Shown here: positions 11,561 to 22,145 of the stretch, piece by piece
Layout of the letters: the number at the start of each line of letters is the position of its first letter
Position numbering within the stretch: position 1 is the stretch's first letter
Source: Agapetus fuscipes
Lineage: Eukaryota; Arthropoda; Insecta; Trichoptera; Glossosomatidae
Direction: 5' to 3'
NCBI GenBank assembly: GCA_951799405.1
Contig: OX637335.1
Coordinates: 21,394,342 to 21,458,341 of the forward strand
DNA: 64,000 nt
Made by a program: the position numbers and the translations under genes
Notes under the pieces: generated by a model
What the model saw: the letters and a program-made list of their open reading frames with translations, nothing else
What the model was told of the DNA's origin: nothing
The model's database searches: none

Positions 11561-11789
11561 AAAGATATCCTCAAAATGTTCCACAACAGATGATAATAAA
11601 TATCAACATCAAATGATTTTAAAACATTGTATCCCCTACCTGTGCTTTCATTGATTCTCCCCTAGGTCATATTGCTCTGGAAAGCGGTTTTCATTTCCAT
11701 TGTGAAGTATGCGCACGTTCCAACTCAACTTACGCGTTTAACCAAATAATGTATGTAAACAAAACAGACACTTATTTAGTTAAGATATA

Positions 11790-12262
11790 TTTTTGGTCGA
11801 AACGAAAATGCCTGTTAACCTGAAACGCAGGGTCTTTGAGTCATACGTGCTTCTAGTATCCATCTATATAGCTTGGAAACAAAAGAGCTCACTCAGTAAA
11901 GTGCCAAAAGACTGTCAAATAGCCATTGCAAGGAAGATGCTGGGAATCAGTCTTAGAGACAGGGTTCCAAAACAGGAGATCCGTAGACGCACTGATATCA
12001 TACAGCGAGTGGCCTGCTTAAAGGGGTGCTGGGCTGGTCACGTTGAAAGGCAAGACCATGACAGGTGGCCGAAAAGGATTGTCCAGTGGCGGCCCAGGAT
12101 GTCCAAGCGGGTAATGGAGAGACCCCAACTGAGGTAGCTGGACATCATCTAGAAAACTGCAGGCAGAGGATGGCTGAACACAGCAGCTGATTGACAGAAA
12201 TTGAGAGGATTGGAGGAGGCTTACATCCAGAAGTGTACTGACAAAGGCTGAGAAAGTAGAAG
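11790..12262 (+). pseudogene. Non-LTR retrotransposon reverse transcriptase, C-terminal remnant
   Basis: The reading starts MPVNLKRRVFESYVL and continues with ARKMLGISLRDRVPKQEIRR, RVACLKGCWAGHVERQ and RWPKRIVQWRPR. This is the typical order of the C-terminal third of many arthropod LINE reverse transcriptases (the RK.LGI.LRD, WAGH and W.PR words). After residue 114 the frame breaks, but the expected LEEAYIQKC ending reappears in another frame near 12210, followed by an AAG-rich tail. The catalytic YADD region is absent because of 5' truncation. A related fragment lies at 30735-30930 on the other strand. The clade is not certain. Confidence 0.8.
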
Positions 12263-12584
12263 AAGAAGACATTTGTTGGTTAAACGTTATGGTAGAGTTA
12301 GAACGTGATGTTTTATACTTGTTGTAGTGATTGTTAATCACTCGTCACGTTGGACTTATTGTGAAAGCTCCTTATTGTAAAGTCGCTCCGGGCTGAAACT
12401 CGTAACTCCCTATTCCTTTGATTTCTGCGACAACGTGTACAAAGACAGAATCTCCACGCGACAAAATGTCCACTGGACAAAATGAACACCGCACCAGCAA
12501 AAAATCTACCGATGTGTAATCTATAGATTACATTAGTTTTTTTTAATACGAGAGTGGAATAGTTCGGAGAACAACATATTGTAC

Positions 12585-12938
12585 TCTTTTTTCCCCTCCG
12601 TCGAGCAGCGCTTGGCTGCAAAGTGGCTTGTCCCGAACCACTTTACCAGCCAGTTTTTAACTGGCCACGGAAACTTTAAAGCCAAACTACACCAGCTGGG
12701 TATCCCATCCATCTTATCAGCAGAGTGCCCTTGCGGCGCCAGCTCCCAGGACGTGCCTCATATATTATGGTACTGTCCATTGCGACACTCTCATCGGGTT
12801 GCGCTCCTTGCTGCAGTACGGCCGGCCATTGGCCCAGTCGGTTACGCAGACTTTGTTGCTACAAAATCAAATTCCTCCGCTTTTGAGCGATTTTGCGCTT
12901 CATTTTGCCAAGCTGCATCCGCAGCGGATTCACAGTAA
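12585..12938 (+). pseudogene. R1/Jockey-like LINE ORF2 C-terminus
   Basis: An open frame of about 118 codons reads FLTGHGNFKAKLHQLG, then ECPCGASSQDVPHILWYCPL. The C-x-C-x8-H-x4-C spacing is the C-terminal zinc-knuckle-like motif of R1/Jockey-type ORF2 proteins, preceded by their usual 'F.TGHG.F..KL' segment. Endonuclease and reverse transcriptase parts are absent, so the copy is 5'-truncated. It ends at a stop at 12936-12938 and is followed by the 3' UTR. It is a dead copy with no host role. Confidence 0.8.
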
Positions 12939-13232
12939 TCCTGTCCTTAGATTTAAATTATTATTATTTCGTATTATGTGTATCATTATTCACGCTACTC
13001 CCACAAGGAGTGCCACCCGAGGTATGCTATTAGCTTCAGTAACATCGAACCATTTACTTTTGGAGTCATGGGCACGCCTCTGACCTAGAGGTTCTTGTTT
13101 TGTCGTGCCGTTGCTTTCACTTCACGGAAAGGCCTTTCGCCACTTGAGAAAATATATAGCTTTGCATGAGCGTCCATGTGCTGTGGGTCCTTCTGACACA
13201 TACATACAGGACGGGTACGAGGAGGGTTTGAG
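12939..13232 (+). mobile_element. R1-like LINE 3' UTR, ends in poly(A)
   Basis: It continues directly from the ORF2 C-terminus. The part from 12987 ('cacaaggagtgccacccgag', 'cagtaacatcgaaccattt', 'gggcacgcctctgacctaga') recurs at 51341-51600, and its end recurs at 1-152. It terminates with 'gaggagggtttgag' and a run of 18 A at about 13233-13250. Confidence 0.7.
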
Positions 13233-13254
13233 AAAAAAAAAAAAAAAAAATTTT

Positions 13255-13320
13255 TTTTCGATATTTTGTCACGTGAACATTTTGTCGCGTGGACATTTTG
13301 TCGGTGGACATTATGTCTAT
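13255..13320 (+). repeat. Short patch of the 15/16-bp minisatellite unit
   Basis: Four to five units of 'ttttgtcgcgtggaca' or 'ttttgtcggtggaca' lie between the R1-like poly(A) and SINE-B. Both unit types (16-bp GCGTG and 15-bp GGTG) occur side by side, linking the two large arrays at 13.9 and 52.4 kb. A further inverted patch lies at 12455-12490. Confidence 0.7.
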
Positions 13321-13344
13321 AATCTAAAATCTAACTTAAAAAAA

Positions 13345-13672
13345 ACGCAAACGCAATTAAGCTACACATATAGTGTAACTTCTTGCCGCGTTATCCCCGA
13401 AGGGGTCGCATGTGGCGAGTTGAACCTATTTATTTTTCAGGTAAGGGGGCCGGCCTTAAGCCAACCACTTCAGTTGAAGTGGAGGTTTCCCAGCTCCCAA
13501 GAGTGCTGGTACTCATTTATTGTGAAGGCTGAGTAAACCTTGCCGGTATTTTATTTTGGGGTTTGAAATAAACACCGAAACGGGAAATCATTTCTGACAC
13601 CCTCGGTGGGATTCGAACCTGAGCTTTCGGCATGGAATGCAAGCACTCTACCACCTGAGCTATCGACCGGAC
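13345..13672 (-). mobile_element. SINE-B, full-length copy
   Basis: The tRNA-like head is at the right end (13600-13672 read on minus): 'gtccggtcgatagctcagg' holds an A box (TAGCTCAGGTGG) and 'aggttcgaatcc' a B box. The body contains 'ccgaaacgggaaat'/'gtgttt', the AGCCTTCACA block, the 'agctgggaaacctccactt' block, 'taaggccggccccctta', and 'ccttcggggataacgcggc'. The tail is TTGCGTTTGCGT. It is an RNA polymerase III-type retroposon, mobilised by a partner LINE that cannot be identified here. Confidence 0.85.
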
Positions 13673-13676
13673 ACTT

Positions 13677-13862
13677 GCAAAGATATATAACATTTAAGAT
13701 TCATATTAAATGCAATCCCACAAGCAGACACATATAAGTTAGCGATTACACATGCCGCATGTGGACTTACAACATCAAAATGCAATCTCAAATGAACAAA
13801 AGTGCTGCAACCCTTGTCGGCATTCCCTGAAATAGAGGTGACATTGGCAAAGTGAACCATAT
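13677..13862 (-). mobile_element. SINE-A copy, head replaced by minisatellite
   Basis: It begins 5 bases after SINE-B with 'ttgcaaagatatataacatt' and reads through the family on the minus strand to 'gcaaagtgaacca', where the minisatellite begins. The first ~55 bases of the head are missing. Confidence 0.7.
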
Positions 13863-13865
13863 AGG

Positions 13866-14235
13866 TGGTTTTTTTGTCGCTGGACATTATGTCGGTGGAC
13901 ATTATGTCACTGGACATTTTGTCGGTGGACATTATGTCGGTGGTAATTTTGTCGCTGGACATTTTATTGATGGACATTATGTCACTGGACATTTTATCGG
14001 TGGACATTTTGTCAGTGGATATTTTGTCGGTGGACATTTTGTCGGTGGACATTTTGTCAGTGGACATTTTGTCGGTGGACCTTGTGGCGGTGGACATTTA
14101 GTCACTGGATATTTTGTCGGTGGACATTTTGTCGGTGGTCATTGTGGCGGTGGACATTTTGTCGGTTGGACATTTTATCGGTGACATTATGTCGGTGGCC
14201 ATTTTGTCGCGTGGACATTCTGTCAATGGGCATTC
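13866..14235 (+). repeat. 15-bp minisatellite array
   Basis: About 24 imperfect units of GTCGGTGGACATTTT, with variants GTCACTGG, GTCAGTGG and ACATTAT. Because 15 is a multiple of three, several frames stay open in both strands and look like repetitive proteins (for example SVDILSVDILSVD). No start context, splice site or host domain supports translation, so these frames are treated as artefacts. A block of 16-bp GTCGCGTGGACATTCT-type units is seen at the right edge. Confidence 0.85.
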
Positions 14236-14239
14236 TGTC

Positions 14240-15685
14240 GTGACACGATTCCTTGGAAGCGTGGGCGATATCGCTCTGAATGTAAAATTGTACGCAATAT
14301 GATCACGAATTCAACCAGGAAGTGTGTACTAGGGCTCTAGAATATTCAAAATATCCCTCGGCCATGCGACGTCACCCATAGAAAATAAAATATGGATTCC
14401 CGATAATCAGGGATTTTTTTCTAGTTGACAGCACTGTGAAACACATGCAGTTGGCGGTGATGTTACATACAGTTCAGTGCTTTACAGTAGGTACTGTCTT
14501 TTTAAACTACCTGCATAATTTTGTATTGAAATTTGAAATTATGACACTCTGTACTGCCTTTAACCTGGCCAAGGGATATCATATTTATTCCTACATTTCA
14601 TAGAGTCCTTCATAGAGTCCTTTGTGCTATTAATCTATTTATTCAAAGTCAACTGTGGACTCAGGACTGGTTGTTTCAAAATGAGCTTAGTGACCTTAAC
14701 CGTGCAGGGTACACTATGTACCTAGATATTTTTATATCACGATGAAAGGGACGGATGCATTGAATGTGAGCAAATGTGAGGGAGACAGATAGCAGAGCGA
14801 GAAACACTTTTTAACAGAATCATTGTTTACGTGCATATACAAATTGTAAAAATGAAGAACAATGGAGTGACAAAATTACATTCTTTCTCGATTAAAATCC
14901 TCGCCTTTCGTTTGTATGAAAATAAAACCCTAGATTAAGTTTTTCTTAATTTTTTAAATCACAATGCATATTTGATGCCAGAGGCTTGAATTTTTACACA
15001 CTCATAACTCTTGTAAAAGGATGAAATTTGCGATACAAAAGCCTTCTCAAATCAGACCTATTACAGCAATGATCGACAAACGACAAAAACGCGGCCGTTT
15101 TGAGAGGGAAGAAGCTTTTGGTTATTAGTTGTTCGTATCTATGACGACACATCGCCGAGAGAAATTTTAAATTTGGAACTTTATTCCCACTTCATCCATA
15201 TTTCAATGTAAATTTATTGTTTTTAAAACTACAAATTAGCCTCTTTCAAATGCCAAAAAAAAAAAAAAACAAAGCAGATAACATCTGGTAATTTATCGAT
15301 CATTTTATAACACACCATAAATAAATCTAATTATGCAAGATAAAGGCATTAACACATAAAAGTCTCTTTCCAAGAACAATGCGCGCCTAATTTGTAGCGG
15401 GCTCCGGGCGCCATTTTAAATTAAGATGTTTGATTCACAAAATGGCCGCCCACGCCCCTCCGTTTGGCGGGAAAGCCATTAAATGACGCTAAAGCGGCCG
15501 TAAAATTAGATTTCACCGGATAACAAATTATGACAATGCTGTTTCGATAGTAAATTCGAGTATCATGTTGAAATATAATGTATTGTTCGGGCGAAACGTT
15601 AATTTTGTACTTTTTATTACTGTCGTACATTACAATTAAGATCTTGGACTTTTCTTTACTTAAATACGTTTGCATTTTTATTTAT
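14240..15685. other. Stretch without recognised gene; one GC-rich island
   Basis: Mostly AT-rich. At 14990-15115 words such as 'aactcttgtaaaaggatgaa' and 'caaacgacaaaaacg' resemble the mariner-like MITE of 15794. At 15385-15500 a GC-rich block ('tagcgggctccgggcgccat', 'atggccgcccacgcccctcc') with homeodomain-type ATTA/TAAT words could be a conserved noncoding element. No exon is supported. Confidence 0.35.
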
Positions 15686-15689
15686 AAGT

Positions 15690-15788
15690 ACGCATGTAGC
15701 ATTTGTAAGCGCGAACTCACGCGTGTCTGCTTGTGGGTATGCATTCAATATTAATCCTAAATGTTAATATATCTTTGCAACTTAGATC
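15690..15788 (+). mobile_element. SINE-A 3' half
   Basis: 'atgtagcatttgtaagcgcg', 'gtgtctgcttgtgggtatgc' and 'atctttgcaacttaga' give the 3' half only. It is followed directly by a small TIR element, and beyond that a minus-oriented SINE-A head scrap (16043-16078). Confidence 0.7.
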
Positions 15789-15793
15789 CAGTA

Positions 15794-16028
15794 CCCTTAG
15801 TGTGAGTTGCAAAACTTGAGTAATGTAAAGTTTACGGCAATTATTAAAGAGTGGTTTCCCCAAAATCTGCCGTTTTTTATTGTTTGAACTTGATTTTCTT
15901 CATCACTGTAACTCTTTTGCTAAAACCATAAAGTGTATGAAACAAAAACGGCAGATTTTGGGAACAATCACTCTTTAATATTTTCCGTAAACTTTACTTT
16001 TTTCAAGTTTTGCAACTCGTACTAAGGC
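15794..16028. mobile_element. Mariner-like MITE with ~80-bp TIRs and TA target duplication
   Basis: The two halves (from 15794 and to 16028) are reverse complements: 'gttgcaaaacttgagtaatg' on the left against 'tcaagttttgcaact' on the right, and 'aaaatctgccgtttttt' against 'aaaaacggcagatttt'. TA flanks each side (15792-15793, 16029-16030). At 235 bp with no coding capacity, it fits a non-autonomous Tc1/mariner-type element. Diverged halves of the same family lie at 19756-19857 and 20107-20188. Confidence 0.7.
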
Positions 16029-16359
16029 TACAGATGATAAATTATGGGTGGTCAGACTCACACCAACTGACAAGTTACTAATTTCTACCTATAATGTTTG
16101 ACTTATTTTTAATGATTTTAGATAGCATCATCTATTACTCAGTAATTAAAAAAATAAATAAATTAACACCAATTAACTAACTATAAATAAAAATAATTTT
16201 ATTGCTTTTAAAAATGTCTATATTGATTGGAAATCTAAATTTACAATTTACATTTAAAAAAAACACATGGTAATTTGTAGTGCTATCGATAAATAAATAA
16301 ATAAAACTAATTTATTATTTAAACACGTATATTCCATAAATTTGAATTATATATAGTAC

Positions 16360-16560
16360 CCACAAACATGAAGTTTACGTTGAAACTCATTCATAGCGTT
16401 TCACCATAAAATGTATGTAAAGTAATACTCTCATTGTAGGCGCTATTTGAGATTACATACATTTTTTGGTATACCATACGGTTTAGTTTTTATACCTACT
16501 AGGAGAATAGTATGATTTCATAAAGCGAGGTTGGACGGCTAAATTATTACGTTGTTATTC
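16360..16560. repeat. Degenerate foldback repeat with GCGTTTYACCAAAA words
   Basis: 'gcgtttcaccataaaatgta' is opposed by 'acattttttggtataccata' about 80 bases later. Related words occur at 11735-11765, 19335-19430, 30265-30345, 35010-35065 and 45270-45340, so this is an old dispersed foldback family. Boundaries are uncertain. Confidence 0.4.
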
Positions 16561-16680
16561 ATACGCAGCAAATCCATGGCTCAACCGCCACCTAACGTGA
16601 ATTTCCCATACAAAAAATATATATGATCCCTAGATCAGCTATGGACCAAATGATTCGTGAATAGCACTGTCAGACTATAG
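16552..16680 (+). repeat. Dispersed repeat, copy 1 of 2
   Basis: 'gcagcaaatccatggctcaa' and the following CGCCACCTAACGTGA, 'ctatggaccaaatgat' and 'gcactgtcagac' recur at 21552-21675 in the same order. The family is otherwise unrecognised. Confidence 0.5.
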
Positions 16681-16870
16681 ACTTCACCCACTCATTTTTT
16701 TTGTTTCTAATTTATTTCATGTACATTGAGACAATTTTTATTGGAACTTCCTTGTATTGATTTAAATTTATTTTTATTTAAAAAAAAATCTTACGACCTT
16801 TTAAGTTTAAACACAAGATTCATCTTTGGTTTTGAAGATAGTGACGTCACAATTTCCATCTGATTCGAAT

Positions 16871-17125
16871 TTCTTGACTAATAGGTAGTTGGTATGAGGT
16901 TGACCCCCATGCTGTACAAACTTGGTTCACTTTTTCCAATACCACCGCGGTTTCAGGGAAGGGCCGCAGGAGCTACAAGATTTACGTTCATGTGGGTTTT
17001 CGTTTTATTTTTATAAGTGATGATATAGAAGGTGTAAGCTTGAACTTGCAAGTGTCTCTCTGTGGGCGCGCATTGAGTATACGCCTTAAATGTGAATATA
17101 TCTTTGCAACTTAGATTAGGTATAC
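16871..17125 (+). mobile_element. SINE-A copy, divergent subfamily
   Basis: Head 'ttcttgactaataggtagtt', 'catgctgtacaaacttggtt' and 'cgcggtttcaggg' share diagnostic changes with the copy at 25980 (TAATAGGTAG and TGCTGTA.AAACTTGG). These two define an older subfamily. Tail 'ttgcaacttagattagg'. Confidence 0.7.
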
Positions 17126-17129
17126 ATCA

Positions 17130-17870
17130 TAGATAGATAAACATCCGCCAAATTTAATCACATACGATGCAGAAATACGGATTGGAGTCTAGAAAACAGA
17201 TAAAGGACTCACCAATAATTCGCTGTGGTGTTTTTAGAACAATTATTGGTACATATTCTTTGACTACAAAGTTTTGTAACGAAATAATGTAGGTATATCT
17301 TATTGTTATCACATGCACGATGGAAGGTATTATTGATTGAAATAAGGAAAAATAAATACATGCAAAATGATGAAAATATTGAAAAACCTTTTACCCGCAT
17401 CTTCAATTATTATCTTAAAAAATTACAACAATAATGTAATTCAATCCTTTTGCTTTAGAGCGCTCATTCAAAATAATCTGTTTTCTTTTGTTTTGCAAAA
17501 TTGTTTTAAAATAATAATTGTTTTTGTATAGAAATTTTAACACAACATAATGAGCTTACGCTATTCATTATTCAACATTTGATTTTAGCACATGCAGTAT
17601 ATTTTGTAAATATTTGGTCGCGGTAATTACTATAGAGATTTTATTAATTTAATAATATTTTGTGCATCCATTGTTGGAGCGTTTTGTTATGTTAAATTTA
17701 TCAATCTGCTCGTTGGCCGGAAAACTATTGTGATTTTCACATATTTTAAAAATGGTTGACTTTATCCATGAAAATAAAACACAAAATAATGATTAAATTG
17801 TACTAAACTTTTGGAATCACAGTGTTTTATTAGAATTTTCAATGGTTCTACAGGTGAGGGAACCAGCTTT
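17130..17870. other. AT-rich stretch without recognised gene
   Basis: No coding or repeat signal beyond 'cacaaaataatg' and 'aatcacagtgttttattag' near 17770-17835, which loosely recall the flanks of the Penelope-like repeats at 7.7 and 47.5 kb. Confidence 0.35.
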
Positions 17871-17876
17871 AATGAT

Positions 17877-18020
17877 GACTCATCGGCTGTGTCGGGTCCG
17901 AGCCGAGCTTTTTCTGTAAGCTTTTGCTCAACCGTTACTCAGTAAAGCAAGAGTGAGTGTGTCCGTATGAAATACTAAGGTCAAAGCTCGGCTCGGACAC
18001 GACACGGTCTAGCGTGAGTC
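17877..18020. mobile_element. Small foldback MITE, GC-rich TIRs
   Basis: 'gactcatcggctgtgtcggg' and 'tccgagccgagcttt' on the left match, in reverse complement, 'aaagctcggctcggacac' and 'gacacggtctagcgtgagtc' on the right. Unit length 144 bp with a 60-bp AT-richer loop. No coding capacity. Confidence 0.6.
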
Positions 18021-18235
18021 GTTCTTTACTTATATTTTGAATGCTTCTACATTCTTGTTTTTTTGTACAATATTTGTACCCTTATCTACATTCATTATTA
18101 TCTACTTAAGACAGTATGTCCGTAGAATTAATACGTCTCTATTCACAAACAATTCTATGATATATCACAATGCTTTGTGTGGATTTTAACCTCAGCATTC
18201 ATCAACACTTTCCTTACACTAGATTTTAGATAGGG

Positions 18236-18362
18236 TTTAAAGGTCTATTCTAATAATTGTAACCGCTAGTGAAGCCTAAGGGAATCTAGATTAGATTAGA
18301 TTAGATTTAACGGTCTATTCTAATTCTAACCGCTAGTGAAGCCTAAGGGAAGTGTTGGTAAG
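18236..18362 (+). repeat. Local 48-bp duplication split by an ATTAG run
   Basis: 'ggtctattctaat', 'aaccgctagtgaagcctaag' and 'ggaa' occur at 18241-18285 and again at 18311-18352. A (ATTAG)n stretch lies between them, identical to the SINE-A tail, although no SINE-A body is present. Confidence 0.65.
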
Positions 18363-18440
18363 ATTAGTGAAAATAACAGTTTTATGATTAGTGTTTGCAT
18401 TTAAAAAGACAAATCAACATAATTCACACATATCATTTGA

Positions 18441-19096
18441 AGGGTACAGGGGAAAAAGGATCACTGTCAAAAGTAAATCATTGTGAGAAAAAGGAAAAAA
18501 CATTATTTACTTTGTATAACTGTTTATGAAACAACTTACTATAGTAGCAATTAAAACTATTTTTTGTAGCTTATTTAATAATTTGGTTTTGAATTCTTAA
18601 TTATTTATTTTCTTTGAGTAACCATAACAATAAAGAATATTTAGAAAATATTACTTGCAACAAGGATCATAGTCAATTGACATTGATCTTTTTTCTAATT
18701 TTAGTATTCATTTATTTTAATTGTAACACTATTTACTCAAAATATTCTAGTTATAAGTAATAAAAATATTATAATTATTGACAAATTTAAAAGCTAATAT
18801 TTAAATTAGCCTAATAAGAATCTGTGAATGAATCTGTGAACTGACTGGCAGCCGGCTGTCAAAATGAAAAAAAAGATCAATGTCCATAGACAATGATCTT
18901 TCTTTTTGCAACAAGGGTGACATTGATCTTTTTATGATACAGTCATGCAATCTATTTTTGAGTCTGTTGTAGACTATGATCGTTTTAAGCGTTTTTCGGA
19001 AATCTAGACAAGAAGCTACCTTTATTTTGCACTAGATGGCATTGTTAGTTCTTTTTTGCTGAAAAATTGACAATGATCCTTTTTCCCCTGTACCCT
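18441..19096. mobile_element. MITE-like TIR element with 8-bp target duplication
   Basis: Terminal inverted repeats of about 31 bp begin 'agggtacaggggaaaaagga' on the left and end as its complement on the right. Flanks are tcatttga (18433-18440) and tcatttgt (19097-19104), a 7/8 match, so an 8-bp target duplication as made by hAT and P-type transposases. Internally, 'tgacattgatcttttt' words occur three times in both orientations. No transposase is encoded, so it is non-autonomous. Confidence 0.75.
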
Positions 19097-19104
19097 TCAT
19101 TTGT

Positions 19105-19750
19105 CATAGCATTGTCCATGAATACGGGAGCACAAGTCTGTCGGTAGACCCAGTTATAATACAATTTTCATCAGAGCAATTGTGACAAGTTCACGACCAT
19201 CAATCATGAATGGGTGACAGATTTTACGACGACATTCTGTCTCCGGACAGAAAATCGGCACCTTTTTCACTTCCTCCCAATGCGGCAACAATTCGCCTCC
19301 AGAAAGTACCCCAACTTAACGTTTGGAAAAACCATTGCGTTCTACCAAAAACGTATCCAAACTAAAACGCTCATAAGGTCCACAGGTTATATTTTTTTCA
19401 GTTTTTGGTTAAACGCTATGGTTTAGTTTAAAGATTTTTTTTGTACTTGGCTCGCCTTCATCTGAGTCATCAGAAAAGGAAGCGATATTGAATCTGCCAA
19501 GACTCGTGACGCGGCATAAAAACGGAGCCGAGAATTTTTATTATTGCCATAATGCGACATCTGAGGTGGAATGGATTCAATTTTTCTCTGTTCTTTTGTG
19601 TTTAATCTACTCGCGGATGAATGTAAATTTGGGTCAGAATTCTGGCTGTGATGCTCATTTTAAAAACACTTTTTTCTAATGTAGTTTCCCCGTCATTCAA
19701 AAGAAAAATGAAACTTTACAATTTAAATATATAATTAATAAACACGCCTG
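19105..19750. other. Unassigned stretch
   Basis: No gene is recognised. The part at 19335-19430 ('gcgttctaccaaaaacgtat', 'ttggttaaacgctatggttt') belongs to the foldback family noted at 16360. The frames at 19214-19426 and 19488-19679 show no domain. Confidence 0.35.
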
Positions 19751-19755
19751 ATTAT

Positions 19756-20188
19756 TTTCATTACTGTGACTCTCTCACTCATAAAATTTAAGAAACAAAA
19801 ACGACAGGTTTAGGGTATACAACACTCTCAAGTAGGTATGTTTAGAAAAAGCGTTAAATAAATACCGGCAAAGTGTACTCAGTCTTCACAAAAAAAATTA
19901 ACCAGCCCAACCGGGAGCTGGAAAACCGCCACTTCAACTGAAAGTGGTTAATGTGAGGCCGGCCCCTTTACCCGTAAAAATAAATAGGTCCCGCATCGCC
20001 ACATGCGAAGCCTTCGGGGATAACGTAGGCAAGAAGTTACACTATATGTGTATCTCTTAGTTGCGTTAGTTGCGTTGCGTTGCGTTGCTCTCACAAAGAC
20101 CATAAAATTTAAGAAACAAAAACGACAGGTTAAGGGAATATAACATTCTTAAGGGGGTATGTTTAGAAAAAAGCGTTAAAATTATAGA
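19756..20188. repeat. Diverged direct repeat flanking a SINE-B copy
   Basis: About 75 bp ('cataaaatttaagaaacaaa', 'aacgacaggt', 'ggtatgtttagaaaaa', 'gcgttaaa') occurs at 19780-19857 and again at 20110-20188, with a SINE-B copy exactly in between. The repeat belongs to the 15794 MITE family. The two copies differ at several positions, so this is not a fresh target duplication. Confidence 0.6.
19858..20092 (+). mobile_element. SINE-B copy, head missing
   Basis: The body runs from 'aataccggcaaagtgtactc' through 'aggccggcccctttaccc' and 'ccttcggggataacg', ending in (GCGTT)n. It lies between two copies of a 75-bp repeat. Confidence 0.75.
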
Positions 20189-20189
20189 A

Positions 20190-20577
20190 CTATCCGTTAC
20201 CATAATTTTTCGTATTTTTTAGTGTTATCAAAAAAAATCTATTTAATATGTGACTAAAATAATTGATTTTGAAATCATTTCCAATAAACAAGCGAGCTGT
20301 TAAATGGGAAAATGATTATACGTTTTGCCTGGAGAGGAAATGTGTTGGTACTGCTGTAACACACGGGTAGGTTGGGCGACTTAATGAAATGTAAATATGT
20401 TGACCCTCCCCCCCCTATTCACCACCCTCCCTCCCCCCACTTACTCTCCCTCCGATCAATTGGGGTGAAATCAAACAGTGTCAATGAATTTGGGCGCCTG
20501 CTGAAATGAAGCCACACCATGACGTACAAAATGTGTATTTAGAATGAATGATGAGAAATGATTTTCCGTTTTGGGGC
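20190..20577. other. Unique stretch with pyrimidine-rich tract
   Basis: A C-rich tract at 20404-20455 ('cctccccccacttactctcc') and moderately GC-rich flanks. No open frame with splice signals and no known repeat. Confidence 0.3.
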
Positions 20578-20821
20578 TTATTTCAAAAACCCGAAATAAA
20601 ATGCCAGCAAGGCTTTAGCCTTCACAAGAAATGAGAATTAACCCTCTCAGCAGCTGGGGAACCCGCACTTGAATTGGTTGTTGGCAATTGAAGTGGTTGG
20701 CGTAATGCCGGCCCCCTTACCTGTAAAAAATGGGTTCCACTCGCTGTATGCGAAACCCTTCGGGGATAACGTGGCAAGAAGTGACACTGTATGTGTAGCT
20801 TAGTTGCGTTGTGTTGCGTCA
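20578..20821 (+). mobile_element. SINE-B copy, head missing
   Basis: It starts at 'aacccgaaataaaatgccag' and includes 'gccttcacaagaaatgag', 'gaagtggttggcgtaatgcc' and 'cccttcggggataacgtggc', with a TTGCGTTGTGTTGCGT tail. Confidence 0.75.
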
Positions 20822-20824
20822 CAC

Positions 20825-21990
20825 TCATGAGTAAAATGGTCACTTTGCTTTTTTGACCAATCTTTAAAAAACTTAGGATCATTTCTCCAAATAAATTCAT
20901 ACAGTGCTATTTACATAACATTTGATCCATAAGTGATCTACGGATCATCGATTTATTGTATCGAAAATTCACTAGGCTGCGGATGAGCCATGGCTTTGCT
21001 ATTTGAGAATAACACCGATAGAGTCGAAAACAGTTCTTTGAACACGGTAACAGCTGAAATATCGATTGACAGTAAGGTAGATAATACATTTACACAGAAA
21101 AAACTAGTACATAAATTGATCTCTCATAACAATGCTTCCAAAGATTTTTATTTCATCCGTTGTCAAGTCCTTTTTCCTTTAACGAGACCCTCCTGCACTA
21201 AGCCGATCACCCGAGTACCGTCTATCAGCCCTCCCGCAGAGGAAACTGCAGTCGGGGGTGAATGCAAAGCTACTGTGAAAAACTGAAAATAATGGCGGGC
21301 TCCCTCTCGCATCTTTTGTCGGCGATTCAATGGACTCAGTGTTGCGTTATCGAAAGAAATAAAAAAAGAATGAAAGAGTTTCGGGGGTATCAGATCAATT
21401 TGTTTGGAGTTGGTAGCGTTGACAACACACGACACAATGAGTTTTGCACTTTGTCACTTGAATACAATAAATATTCATGTTTGCTACAATTTTGCAGTTC
21501 CCTTTTCTTTTTTTGATGTTACAGACATGTACTAACATTGCATTCTGTCGGTGTTATTCACACACAGCAAATCCATGACTCAACGGCCACCTTACGTGAT
21601 TTTTTTTTACCTAAATGATCTAAAAAACGATGCTCCATGGACCATATTATGTGTTAGGCAAACCTTGACAGTATCATTATTTATCGACAATAATATTAAA
21701 ATCAAGTTTGAGATAGTGATGAAGTTTGTTGGGTGTTTTAATGAAAAAGCTTTCGAAAAAAGAATAATTTTTGGGTTTTATTGAACCATTATACTTTTTA
21801 CATGAAACTTTAAATGCAATTCTGTAAATGTTACTCTAATTTGTTTCACTAACATCAATGAAACCGTTAATTAACCTGGAAAGAAAGCAAAAAATAAATA
21901 ACGTTAAACATAATTAATAATGAAAAATAATGTTACACACATTAAAAAAGGAACAAAAAGGATTAGATACGTTCTTATTTAAAAATATAG
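20825..21990. other. Stretch with no supported gene; repeat copy at 21552-21675
   Basis: The 98-residue frame at 20990-21286 has no recognisable domain and lacks splice support. 'gcagcaaatccatgactcaa' at about 21568 starts copy 2 of the repeat described at 16552, with 'ctccatggaccatatta' and 'cttgacagtatcattatt' following. Confidence 0.35.
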
Positions 21991-22014
21991 TATTCTTTCT
22001 TTCTCCAATCGAAA

Positions 22015-22145
22015 GCCAATATGCTGCGCTCGTAGTGCGTGGTGTCGGCTCCAAGCGTTGAGTGTGACTGACGAACTGCATCTGATAAAGCTCGCTCGCT
22101 AGTGGAAAAGGGGCGGAGCCTAAAAAACACCAATCAGAGGGCTGC
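22015..22145 (+). promoter_or_regulatory. GC-rich block with GC-box and CCAAT-like words
   Basis: A locally GC-rich segment contains GGGGCGGAGCC (22110) and ACCAATCAG (22127) within 20 bases, surrounded by AT-rich DNA. This pairing is typical of animal promoters. No transcript is visible downstream, and the block could equally be part of an unrecognised element. Confidence 0.2.

Noticed and set aside
12018..12341. Minus-strand 107-residue frame opposite the LINE remnant
   Set aside because: Shadow of the plus-strand reverse-transcriptase remnant, which has the recognisable motifs.
13866..14235. CRISPR-like array
   Set aside because: Units are contiguous 15-mers with no unique spacers, and the context is a eukaryotic genome.
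13852..14302. Long repetitive 'proteins' (SVDILSVDIL, GGHFVGGHYV) in the first minisatellite
   Set aside because: They arise because a stop-free 15-bp unit is repeated. They occur in several frames on both strands and have no splice or start support.
20990..21286. 98-residue plus-strand frame
   Set aside because: No motif, ordinary composition, overlapping minus-strand frame of equal length; expected by chance.
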